Assembly: GCF_008727875.1 (NCBI RefSeq)
Contig: NZ_VTWS01000009.1
Span: forward strand, 1 to 64,000
From: Larkinella humicola
Lineage (GTDB): Bacteria; Bacteroidota; Bacteroidia; Cytophagales; Spirosomataceae
Direction: 5' to 3'
DNA: 64,000 nucleotides
Shown here piece after piece: positions 18,451 through 26,494 of this stretch. The position numbers and the translations under genes were made by a program. The notes below the pieces were generated by a model. The model did no database searches and was not told where the DNA came from. It saw only the letters and a list, made by a program, of their open reading frames with translations. Each line of letters begins with the position of its first letter. The stretch's first letter is position 1.

Positions 18451-19899
18451 ATGAAACCTATTTCCAACGACATCATCGCCCGGCTCTGGAATCTCTGTAA
18501 TGTGCTGAAAGACGATGGCGTGACGTATCACCAATACGTTACTGAGCTGACCTACCTGCTCTTTTTCAAGATGGCGAAGGAAACCGGTACAGAAGGGCAG
18601 ATTCCGAAGGGCCACCGCTGGGACAACCTGATTGCCAAACCAAAACCGGAACGACTTGAAGCCTATAAAATTACCCTGATTCACCTGGGCGCACACGGGG
18701 AGCAGATTGTGAAGGAAATCTTCAGCAATGCCAGCTCGGTCATCAAAAAACCAGCGACTCTCTCCGCGCTGGTAGATGGAATCGATAAACTAGCCTGGTA
18801 CAATGCCGGCCGGGAAGATCTGGGGGACATTTACGAAGGACTGCTGGAAAAGAGCGCGAACGAAAAGAAGTCGGGAGCTGGTCAGTATTTCACCACCCGC
18901 TCGCTGATCGACAGCCTGGTGACGGTGATGAAACCCACGCTGGACGATCTGATTCAGGATCCGGCGGCCGGAACGGGCGGTTTCCTGATCGCAGCCAATC
19001 ATTACATTCGTGAACACCAGAATCCGGAAAACTGGAACAAAAACCAGCTTGAAAAATACCGCACCCGGACTTTTTTTGGCATGGAACATGTGCAGGATAC
19101 GCATCGACTGGCACTCATGAATCTATTTCTCCACGGTATTGATTTCAACCCCGATGCGGGTGGTGTTCATTACGGCGATACGCTGTCGCCCGACGGTCAG
19201 AAGCTGCCGGGGGCCACGTTGATTCTCTCCAATCCGCCTTTTGGCAACAAAAAAGGCGGGGGATTGCCCGAGCGCACCGATCTCCCCTACCCGACCAGCA
19301 ACAAGCAGTTCTGTTTTTTACAGCACATTTACCGGGGCCTCAAACCGGGTGGCCGGGCTGCCGTCGTATTGCCCGACAACGCGCTTTTCGAAGGCAACAT
19401 CGGAAAACAGATTCGGGCCGATTTAATGGATAAATGCAATCTCCACACCATTTTGCGTCTGCCGACGGGCATTTTTTATGCCCAGGGCGTAAAAACCTGC
19501 GTGATTTTCTTCACAAGAGGCCACACCGATCAGGGTAATACGAAAGAAGTCTGGGTGTATGATTTGCGGGCGAACATGCCGCAATACGGAAAACGCACGC
19601 TCCTGACCCGGAACCACTTTTCCGAATTTGAAGCCGCCTTTGGCGACGATCCGCTGGGGCGTCCGGAGGCTCTGTCCCGGCGACGGGACGATACCGGCAT
19701 CACCAACCGCTTCCGCCGGTTTAGCCGCGAGTGGATCGCGCAGCACAACGACAACCTGGATATTTCGTGGCTCAAGGACGAAAGTGAAGAACTGCCGGAA
19801 CCGGGCGTGCTGGCGTTGGAAGTGATGGAAGAACTGGAGGGGGCGCTGGAAGAATTGCGGGAAATCATGGAGGAGTTGGGAGAGGAGGTGGAGGTATGA
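18451..19899 (+). CDS. hsdM: type I restriction-modification DNA methyltransferase subunit
   Basis: 482 aa. An N-terminal helical domain (SNDIIARLWNLCNVLKDDG, about 5-120) precedes the N6-adenine methyltransferase core with the SAM motif DPAAGTGGFL (170-179) and catalytic NPPFG (261-265). Length and order fit HsdM. The C-terminus is a very acidic helix (EELEGALEELREIMEELGEE). hsdS starts inside its stop codon (ATGA overlap), and a purine-rich stretch (AGGAGGTGGAGG) in the 3' end can serve as the hsdS ribosome site. With HsdS it should methylate adenine at a bipartite target. Confidence 0.95.
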   Translation: MKPISNDIIARLWNLCNVLKDDGVTYHQYVTELTYLLFFKMAKETGTEGQIPKGHRWDNLIAKPKPERLEAYKITLIHLGAHGEQIVKEIFSNASSVIKKPATLSALVDGIDKLAWYNAGREDLGDIYEGLLEKSANEKKSGAGQYFTTRSLIDSLVTVMKPTLDDLIQDPAAGTGGFLIAANHYIREHQNPENWNKNQLEKYRTRTFFGMEHVQDTHRLALMNLFLHGIDFNPDAGGVHYGDTLSPDGQKLPGATLILSNPPFGNKKGGGLPERTDLPYPTSNKQFCFLQHIYRGLKPGGRAAVVLPDNALFEGNIGKQIRADLMDKCNLHTILRLPTGIFYAQGVKTCVIFFTRGHTDQGNTKEVWVYDLRANMPQYGKRTLLTRNHFSEFEAAFGDDPLGRPEALSRRRDDTGITNRFRRFSREWIAQHNDNLDISWLKDESEELPEPGVLALEVMEELEGALEELREIMEELGEEVEV

Positions 19900-21449
19900 G
19901 CGACGTACCACAGGGCTGGACCAGGGTCGATCTGGGCGCAATCAACGAATTCGCGTCGCTGGTGATCAACCCGGCCAGTCAACCCGATGTCATTTTTGAA
20001 CTCTACAGCGTACCGGCCTTTCCAACCCGTCAGCCTGAACGGCTCCCCGGCGCGGCCATTGGTTCCGTCAAACAACTGGTAGAGCCCGACGACATTCTGA
20101 TCTGCAAGATCAACCCCCGGATCAACCGCGTCTGGCGGGTGATGCCGAAAGGCGAGTTCCGGCAAATTGCATCGTCCGAATGGATTGTGGTGCGGTTACC
20201 GGTTTTATCGCCTGATTTTTTACGGTATTATTTCAGCACGCCGGTTTTCCGCGAACTGATTTGCCGGGGGGTCACGGGCGTTGGGGGGTCGCTCACCCGG
20301 GCGCAACCCAAGCGAGTAGCCACCTTGCCGGTTTTGATTGCCCCGCTCCGGGAGCAGCACCGGATTGTGAACAAAATCGGGGCTACTCTCGCCCGAATCG
20401 AAGCCTGCCGCGACCGTCTGGACCGCGTGCTGGGCCTGCTGAAAAACCTGCGCCAGTCGATTCTATCGGCGGCTATTTCCGGAAAACTCACAGAGAAATG
20501 GCGCGGAAAAGACCTTTCGGACTGGACACTGGAGCGGGCAGACGCGGTTTGCGCGAAAGTTCAAAACGGCGGTACCCCCGCAGAAGGTTTCCTCGACCAC
20601 CCCAATATTCCGTTTTTAAAGGTTTATAATATTGTCAATCAGTCGATTGACTTCACTTCCAGACCGCAGTTCATTTCGACGGCATCGCACGACAAGGCCC
20701 TGAAAAGGTCGCAAACCGTGCCGGGGGATGTGCTGATGAACATCGTGGGGCCACCGCTGGGGAAGGTTGCCATCGTGCCCGATACCTATCCCGAATGGAA
20801 CATCAACCAGGCCCTGACGCTCTTCCGGCCTGGCCCGCGAATCACAAGCGGCTGGCTGTATTACCTGCTTTGCAAAGGTGATAACCTGGCGTCCATCCTG
20901 CACGAGACGCGCGGGTCGGCGGGGCAGATCAACATTTCGCTTTCCCAATGCCGCCATTTCAGGTTTCCGGTGCCGCCCGTTGCCGAGCAGCACGAAATTG
21001 TCCGCCGGGTAGACGCCCTGTTTGCGTATGCCGATGCCCTGGAAGCCCGCTGCGTGGCGGCCCGGGCAAAAATTGAGCGGTTGCCGGCCGCCACCCTGGA
21101 TAGCGCCTTTCGCGGACACTTGGTCCCGCAAGATCCGGAAGATGAACCCACTGGCTTGCTTCTCCAGCGCATGCAGGCCGACAAAACCGCCCGATTCCAG
21201 ACGACGCCCTTGCCCAAACGTACCCGAAAACCCAGAATGACCCCACTCTCACCCGAAACCGTGCTGGAATCCATTCGCTTCCTGCCGGATGGACCGTTTA
21301 CGTTCGACGAACTGCGCCGTCAGCTCGCCGTTGAATACGATGCCTTGAAAGAAGCGGTTTTTACGCTTCTCTCCGAAAAACAACCGGCACTGAAACAGGT
21401 CTTTGACCCCGAAAAACAGGCCATGACCCTGATCCGGATAAACCCATGA
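19896..21449 (+). CDS. hsdS: type I restriction-modification specificity subunit with C-terminal extension
   Basis: 517 aa. Two target-recognition domains (about 1-150 and 205-355) alternate with two conserved helices (about 155-205, PLREQHRIVNKIGATLARIE; about 365-430, PPVAEQHEIVRRVDALFAYAD). This half-by-half symmetry is the hallmark of HsdS. Beyond the second helix a basic linker (TPLPKRTRKPRM) leads to about 70 extra residues (440-517: TVLESIRFLPDGPFTFDELRRQL by its start) that look like a small winged-helix domain, not part of a normal HsdS. It overlaps hsdM by 4 bp and the ATPase gene by 4 bp, so the three are translationally coupled. Confidence 0.93.
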   Translation: MSDVPQGWTRVDLGAINEFASLVINPASQPDVIFELYSVPAFPTRQPERLPGAAIGSVKQLVEPDDILICKINPRINRVWRVMPKGEFRQIASSEWIVVRLPVLSPDFLRYYFSTPVFRELICRGVTGVGGSLTRAQPKRVATLPVLIAPLREQHRIVNKIGATLARIEACRDRLDRVLGLLKNLRQSILSAAISGKLTEKWRGKDLSDWTLERADAVCAKVQNGGTPAEGFLDHPNIPFLKVYNIVNQSIDFTSRPQFISTASHDKALKRSQTVPGDVLMNIVGPPLGKVAIVPDTYPEWNINQALTLFRPGPRITSGWLYYLLCKGDNLASILHETRGSAGQINISLSQCRHFRFPVPPVAEQHEIVRRVDALFAYADALEARCVAARAKIERLPAATLDSAFRGHLVPQDPEDEPTGLLLQRMQADKTARFQTTPLPKRTRKPRMTPLSPETVLESIRFLPDGPFTFDELRRQLAVEYDALKEAVFTLLSEKQPALKQVFDPEKQAMTLIRINP

Positions 21450-22933
21450 AGCTTTTACGCATTCACATCATTTCAGCCGATACGTGTGGCGGACTGCTCG
21501 ATGGACTCGACCTTTCGTTGCGCTCTCAAATGGATGAGCAAACAACTTTCACTCCCCTGTGTCTGCTGGGTGCCAACGGAACCGGCAAGTCGCAGTTGCT
21601 CCAGGTGCTGGCCGAAATGTTTCAGTCGGCCTTTCATGCCGTGGTGTGTCAGGAAGAACGCATTGAAGGAAACCCCGGTTTGCAGTTCGAAGTCGACTAC
21701 CTGATCCGCCCCCACGGCAGCCCGGCAACGGTTCACGTCCGGATTTCGCGCCGGGCGCAAACCAAACGCCGTCCGGTGGTGACGATTCGGAAGCTAGTGG
21801 ACGGAGCCTGGATAAACTGCGAACTGACCGCGCCCGAAACGAAGGAATTGCTACCCGGCAAGGTGGTTGGGTATTCGTCCGGGGATAACGAGACGCTGAG
21901 TTTGCCTTTCCTGCTCAGCCGGAGTGGGTATGCGGAGGAAGTACGCGAGAGCGCGATCGACCGTGCCACCCCGCCAACCGGTATTCAGGATACACGCCTG
22001 ATGCTGATCGACTACGGAACGCACCTGGAAGTGCTGGTTGCCAATCTGCTGCTGGGCAGTGATGAACAGCGTTCCGCCCTGCTGAAACACGCCCACCTGG
22101 ACGACCTCCATTCCTTTCGATGCAGCATTCAACTGGCCCACGGAGCAGCTCCCCGTGCACCGGCCCGCGCGGGCAAGCAGTCGAAACGAAAAGGCATTCA
22201 GCTCACGGATGAACTCGAAGAATACCTGACCCGACTGCAACGCTGTGCCACCTGCTACCAGTACGATGACAAAACCGAAACCTACACCTTTGATTTTCTG
22301 GTCGATACCGAAACCAAAACCGCCTTTCGGTTTTTCTGGAAAACCGCCTTCGACCTGTATTCGGCATTTCACAAGCTCGCCATGCTGAATGATCTCGTGA
22401 TTCCCAAACACGCCCGCGAACGGTTTAGCAAGGAAACCAAAGCGCGTCGGTTTGCCTCGCGGTTGCCGGAGCCGCAGGATGAAGACAAGGTTTTCCGTTT
22501 TGAACGGGTGAACTTCCACGCCCGGAATCATACCGCTATTGTCGATTATGTGTCTCTTTCCGACGGCGAACATCAACTGGCCCAGCTTCTGGGCACCTTC
22601 AGCATGATTTCGTTTTCGAATGTCCTCTTCTTGCTGGACGAACCCGAATCGCACTTTAATCCGGTCTGGCGAATGAACCTGATGGATCGGCTGCGGGAAT
22701 TGCCGACGTCGGACGGAAAGCGCAGCGATCACGCGGAAACCATCCGGCAGGACTGCCTCATCACCACCCATTCGCCCTACCTTCCCGCCGATCTCCCCAA
22801 AGAAAAGGTCTTCATTTTCAGCCGGGCGCCCCTCACCCGGAAAGTAGAAGTGAACCTCCCGGATCAGGAAACCTACGGAGCCACGTTCGACGCGATTCTC
22901 CGGTCGTGTTTCGGCGTTCACACCAGCCCTTGA
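21446..22933 (+). CDS. restriction system-associated AAA/ABC-type ATPase
   Basis: 495 aa. Walker A is GANGTGKS (42-49), an ABC-like signature VSLSDGEHQLAQ lies at about 368-379, Walker B is FLLDEPESHF (about 394-403), and an H-loop-like ITTHSPYLP follows at about 440. The layout is that of SMC/OLD-like ATPases found beside type I systems. The family often accompanies hsdMSR loci, and its biochemical role is not settled as far as I know. Its start overlaps the hsdS stop, so it belongs to the operon. No nuclease domain is evident in it. No hsdR gene lies within the window. Confidence 0.85.
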   Translation: MKLLRIHIISADTCGGLLDGLDLSLRSQMDEQTTFTPLCLLGANGTGKSQLLQVLAEMFQSAFHAVVCQEERIEGNPGLQFEVDYLIRPHGSPATVHVRISRRAQTKRRPVVTIRKLVDGAWINCELTAPETKELLPGKVVGYSSGDNETLSLPFLLSRSGYAEEVRESAIDRATPPTGIQDTRLMLIDYGTHLEVLVANLLLGSDEQRSALLKHAHLDDLHSFRCSIQLAHGAAPRAPARAGKQSKRKGIQLTDELEEYLTRLQRCATCYQYDDKTETYTFDFLVDTETKTAFRFFWKTAFDLYSAFHKLAMLNDLVIPKHARERFSKETKARRFASRLPEPQDEDKVFRFERVNFHARNHTAIVDYVSLSDGEHQLAQLLGTFSMISFSNVLFLLDEPESHFNPVWRMNLMDRLRELPTSDGKRSDHAETIRQDCLITTHSPYLPADLPKEKVFIFSRAPLTRKVEVNLPDQETYGATFDAILRSCFGVHTSP

Positions 22934-22942
22934 GCAATACGC

Positions 22943-22977
22943 ATAAAAACACCCTGTCAGCAAAACCGGCAGGGTGT
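22943..22977 (-). terminator. hairpin terminator between the ATPase gene and paralogue B
   Basis: ACACCCTG (22949-22956) pairs with CAGGGTGT (22970-22977). Read on the minus strand, the hairpin is followed by TTTTTATGC, so it should end paralogue B transcripts. It may also slow the rightward hsd transcript. Confidence 0.7.
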
Positions 22978-22980
22978 CTG

Positions 22981-23001
22981 GTATACACAAATAAACATTA
23001 A
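22981..23001 (-). repeat. 21-bp inverted repeat, right border of the hsd cassette
   Basis: Partner of 18103-18123 (20 of 21 positions complementary). It starts GTATACACAAATAAAC and lies 6 bp from the stop codon of paralogue B. Confidence 0.75.
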
Positions 23002-23007
23002 TTCAAG

Positions 23008-24141
23008 TTATTCATTCAGCAGCACGCGTTTGGCGTAGCCGAACTGGTTCGTTCGCATCTGGACGATTTTCAGGGCCGGTGTAACCAGACCCGAGGGCGT
23101 TACCTGCAAAACATACCGCGTTGCGCCCACTTTTTCAACCGAACCCAGGTTGCCAATGCCCCGTATATCCACCACCGCAAACGCGGGGTCCGGCGCATTG
23201 GTTTTCACTTCGATCCGGCCCCGTTCCAGCGCCAGTACCTCAAAATAGAAGCCGTCGGCATCGTACGTCAGCCCCAGGATTTTCGATAATGCAAACCGGC
23301 CGTCGCGGTCGACCTGCCGCAAGCGGTAATAATTCGTTCCCTTTTGCGGAGCTTCATCCGTAAAACCGTATACCTGCATCGATTCGGAGAACCCTTTGGA
23401 AACGACTCGCCCAATGGCTTCAAAGGATTGAGCGTCGGTGCTGCGTTCCACGACAAAATAAGCACTGTTGGATTCGAAGGTGGTTTGCCAGCCCAGCAGC
23501 ATCTGGTGCTCGACCCGCTTGCCACTGAACGACGCCAGCCGCACCGGCATGGCCGCAGCATCGTCCCAGGTAAAGTCGCCAATGTAAATTTCCTGCGATT
23601 CGGGAAGAGCAAAAGCCGGTCCGGCGCAGTACTGAATGGTTACTTCGGTGACCGGGCTGCTGAACGTGACCAGATTCTGGGCTAAAGCAACGTCACTGTT
23701 CGTTCCCGTGACGGTATTGCCGCTGACCGTGTTGGTAGCCGCCGACCCAATACTCGGACTAACCGGTGTTCCCCCGTTGCTACCCGAAACCGTTACAACG
23801 TCCTGATAGTCACTATCCCCATCTGCGTAATCAATATCGATCAGATTGAAATTCAGGTTACTGACGGGCTGCGAAAACGTAATTTTCACCGAAACACAAT
23901 TGCCGCTGGCGGGAAAATCAGCCGCAAGCCGCAGGCCCGTCGGACGGCCGTTGGGTTCATTCGCATTGAGCGACGACGTACTGCCGGTCGTCTCAACTCC
24001 CACACTGACCGGAGCATTGCCAACCGTCGGATAGGTATGATTGAGCGAGCCATCCGGAAAGGTATTCCAATCCAAATCCTGCGCCGATCCCACCAGGCTG
24101 AACAGGATGAAAGAAAACAGAAGTAGAAATCGTGTCTTCAT
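23008..24141 (-). CDS. type IX-sorted secreted protein, paralogue B
   Basis: 377 aa, homologous along its length to paralogue A at 16970. The signal peptide ends VGSAQ. The N-terminal beta-rich domain (about 20-190) keeps SVKITFSQPVSNLNFNL, VTVSGSNGGTPV and VTIQYCAGP. The centre (about 192-305) is identical in protein sequence to A, and the type A-like sorting tail (LKIVQMRTNQFGYAKRVLLNE) differs at several residues. This pattern of diverged ends with an identical middle suggests recent gene conversion. The role of the N-terminal domain is unknown. Confidence 0.8.
   Translation of the reverse strand: MKTRFLLLFSFILFSLVGSAQDLDWNTFPDGSLNHTYPTVGNAPVSVGVETTGSTSSLNANEPNGRPTGLRLAADFPASGNCVSVKITFSQPVSNLNFNLIDIDYADGDSDYQDVVTVSGSNGGTPVSPSIGSAATNTVSGNTVTGTNSDVALAQNLVTFSSPVTEVTIQYCAGPAFALPESQEIYIGDFTWDDAAAMPVRLASFSGKRVEHQMLLGWQTTFESNSAYFVVERSTDAQSFEAIGRVVSKGFSESMQVYGFTDEAPQKGTNYYRLRQVDRDGRFALSKILGLTYDADGFYFEVLALERGRIEVKTNAPDPAFAVVDIRGIGNLGSVEKVGATRYVLQVTPSGLVTPALKIVQMRTNQFGYAKRVLLNE
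23181..23568 (-). repeat. 388-bp near-identical block, copy 2
   Basis: Second copy of the block at 17140-17527, in the same orientation. The two copies are direct repeats enclosing the 4.5-kb hsd operon. Confidence 0.9.
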
Positions 24142-24480
24142 CGAAATAGTTGTTTGTAGTTACAAGCAAGTAATCGTTTTTTATTTATATACGCAAGGAA
24201 ACGACAAAATTTTGACCGAAAACGGATGGAAAGCGTTCCGAAACAAGAATTTACGGACTGATAATCAGATTGTACCGGTTACGAAGCTGGTGGTTTCGAT
24301 CAAAATGGGCACGCAATCCAGCCCATTTTGGAAGTTACTAAGACGATACGTCTGCGCAGCAACAGAAACAGGCCTGTAACGGGCGGCATCCAGTGGATGC
24401 TGCCCGTTGCAGGCCTGTTTCTGTTGACTCAAAATCCGACGAACCCGTATCTATCTTTTGACCGGTTTAGAAAACCGCTT
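24142..24480. other. intergenic region with two hairpins
   Basis: No gene is supported here. A 10-bp perfect inverted repeat lies at 24301-24310/24321-24330, and a much longer hairpin at 24360-24426 is listed separately. The promoter of paralogue B must lie near 24150-24200 but I could not define it. Confidence 0.6.
24360..24426. repeat. 33-bp hairpin with wobble-compatible mismatches
   Basis: Positions 24360-24392 and 24394-24426 are reverse complements apart from two positions. Both of these would form G-U pairs in the + strand RNA. The effective loop is AGT. It lies about 55 bp past the stop of the GH2 gene (minus strand) and has no T tract, so it looks like a repeat element or RNA-end protector more than a classic terminator. 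Confidence 0.7.
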
Positions 24481-26415
24481 TCATTTGAACAGGGGCGCGT
24501 GAATTTCCCGCAGTGTTTCTATCGGAATCTTGATGATTTCCCGGTCGTAGGTTAGCAACCCGTTGACCTCGCCTTCCACATCCGTCGTCTGGGTATACAC
24601 CGCTGCGGAAACGCCATTTTTCTGGTACATTTCCACCATTTTGGCGTATTTGGTGCGATACGCCTTCAAAACCGCATCCTTATCCTGATACGTCTGATAC
24701 CCCCAGTTCCGTTTGTTGGGGTCCCACAAATGCCCGGTGATCGGCCAGCCGATGCCTCCAAACTCACCAACGACAATGACGCGGTCTTTTTTGGGCTCCG
24801 GAATATTCGGCACTTCTTCATACGTATGAATGTCGAAAAAATCGCCCGCGCCCAGGTCCGACCAGCCGCTGGCGGCATTCACCAACCGACTGGGATCGAG
24901 TGCCTTCACCCAATCCGCCAGCCGAACGTTGTCGTACTGCCCCCAGCCTTCGTTGTGTACCACCCAGGTCACAATGCTGGGGTGATTGTGCAGCCGGTTC
25001 ATCATCCGGCGCAGTTCCAGTTCAAACTGCTCCTTGCCTTTCGACCGGCGCAACGGTTCGACGACCTCCTGGCGGCCCATGTCCTGGCCGCTCAAAAAAC
25101 CGGACGGCATGTCCTGCCAGACCAGCAAACCCAGGCGGTCGCAGTGGTAATAATACCGGTCGGGTTCCACCTTGATGTGTTTCCGCAGCATGTTGAACCC
25201 GGACTTTTTCAGAAAATCCAGCTCAAAAATCATCGCTTCATCCGACGGGGGCGTCAGCAAACTCCCCGGCCACCAGCCCTGATCGAGCGGGCCGTTCTGG
25301 AATACCGGTTTGTTATTCAGCAACATCATGGGCTGCCCGGCGATTTTTCCCGGCCCCATTGACATTTTCCGCATCGCAAAATAACTCGTTATGGCATCGA
25401 CGGCGTTGCCCGTTACCTCGGCTTTGGCATAAGCCGACCGTTCGGCGTCGTTGTGGCGCGGGCGGTTGCGGTTTTCGGTTCCGGGAAAGGGGTCTTTCAC
25501 CGTCACCAGTTCCGCCTTGAAATTGTAGAGAAACGGACTGTCGGGCGACCAGACCTTGGGGTTTTTGATGGGCAAATAGGCCACCCGTCCCGACCGAACC
25601 AAGAGGCTCGCAACGGTTTGGGTTCCGTCCAGCGCCGTCAGCCGGATGGCGCTCGTTGGGCTGGTGATGGGGCGGTTTAACAGCACTTCCACGCGCAACC
25701 GGCTGGAATCCAGTTCCGGCGTAAGCCGAACTTCTTCAATGTAAGCGGGGTTGGGAACCGGTTCGAGCCAGACCGTTTGCCAGATGCCTGACACCGGGGT
25801 ATACCAGATGCCATTGGGATTAAAAACCTGCTTGCCACGCGGTTGTTCGCCGTCGGTGGTGGGGTCCGTCACGCCCAGAACCAGTTGATTCTGACCCGAT
25901 TTCAGAAAATCCGTAATATCGAACTCAAACGCATCCGAGCCGCCGACGTGTGATCCAACCAATCCGCCGTTGACCCACAGATTGCATTCATAATCCACCG
26001 CGCCGAAGTGCAGCAACACCCGCTGCCCGTTCCAGTCGGTGGGGATCGTCACATTCCGGCGATACCACAGCCGCTGGTCGGATTTCAGTGATTTCGTAAC
26101 CTTTGAAAGCGTCGATTCCACGCAGAAGGGCACCAGAATTTGCCCGTCGAAATTGGAAGGTTGACTTTCAGTTTTGGGCCGGATGGCGTATTCCCACATT
26201 CCGTTCAGGTTCTGCCAGTTGGCCCGTGTCAGTTGCGGTCGGGGGTAGTCGCGCCAGGCGTTTTCGGGCGTCACCTGCTTTTCCCAGCGACTCAGAATGG
26301 CCGCCGTGGCCGGACCGGTGGCGTTGGTTTGCGCCCGAACGGACGGAAGGAGAAGCGTTGCGAAGAATAGACAATACGTGACACGGTCGAACGTGTGTCG
26401 AATCAGGTGTTTCAT
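24481..26415 (-). CDS. secreted glycoside hydrolase family 2 protein (beta-galactosidase/glucuronidase-like)
   Basis: 644 aa from ATG 26415, chosen because the signal peptide (TLLLPSVRAQ) begins there and a -7 box overlaps the longer alternative start at 26439. The jelly-roll sugar-binding domain (about 40-210, NLWVNGGLVGSHVGG) is followed by an Ig-like domain and a TIM barrel with GFNMLRKHIKVEPDRYYYHCD. VHNEGWGQ (about 488) carries the acid/base Glu and VGEFGGIGW (about 548) the nucleophile Glu. The protein is shorter than LacZ and lacks its C-terminal domain. The substrate is probably a beta-linked glycan. Confidence 0.92.
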   Translation of the reverse strand: MKHLIRHTFDRVTYCLFFATLLLPSVRAQTNATGPATAAILSRWEKQVTPENAWRDYPRPQLTRANWQNLNGMWEYAIRPKTESQPSNFDGQILVPFCVESTLSKVTKSLKSDQRLWYRRNVTIPTDWNGQRVLLHFGAVDYECNLWVNGGLVGSHVGGSDAFEFDITDFLKSGQNQLVLGVTDPTTDGEQPRGKQVFNPNGIWYTPVSGIWQTVWLEPVPNPAYIEEVRLTPELDSSRLRVEVLLNRPITSPTSAIRLTALDGTQTVASLLVRSGRVAYLPIKNPKVWSPDSPFLYNFKAELVTVKDPFPGTENRNRPRHNDAERSAYAKAEVTGNAVDAITSYFAMRKMSMGPGKIAGQPMMLLNNKPVFQNGPLDQGWWPGSLLTPPSDEAMIFELDFLKKSGFNMLRKHIKVEPDRYYYHCDRLGLLVWQDMPSGFLSGQDMGRQEVVEPLRRSKGKEQFELELRRMMNRLHNHPSIVTWVVHNEGWGQYDNVRLADWVKALDPSRLVNAASGWSDLGAGDFFDIHTYEEVPNIPEPKKDRVIVVGEFGGIGWPITGHLWDPNKRNWGYQTYQDKDAVLKAYRTKYAKMVEMYQKNGVSAAVYTQTTDVEGEVNGLLTYDREIIKIPIETLREIHAPLFK

Positions 26416-26436
26416 GGGATTCAGGAAGTTGATCTG

Positions 26437-26444
26437 CAAAGATA
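26437..26444 (-). promoter_or_regulatory. candidate -7 box of the GH2 gene
   Basis: TATCTTTG on the minus strand matches TAnnTTTG exactly, 22 bp before ATG 26415. Its position rules against translation starting at 26439. No clear -33 element is seen. Confidence 0.5.
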
Positions 26445-26494
26445 GAATACTTTCCGTTGCTCAGACATTCGCCGGACAAGCAATGCCCGCCGGG

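Noticed and set aside
18103-23001. hsd cassette as a complete transposon
   Set aside because: Inverted repeats are present, but no transposase, integrase or target duplication is visible; kept only as a possible cassette border.
24730-25362. 210-aa plus-strand reading frame
   Set aside because: It is antisense to the catalytic part of the GH2 gene and has no recognisable domain.
26416-26439. Longer GH2 start at 26439
   Set aside because: It would put eight residues before the signal peptide and overlap an exact -7 box; 26415 is preferred.
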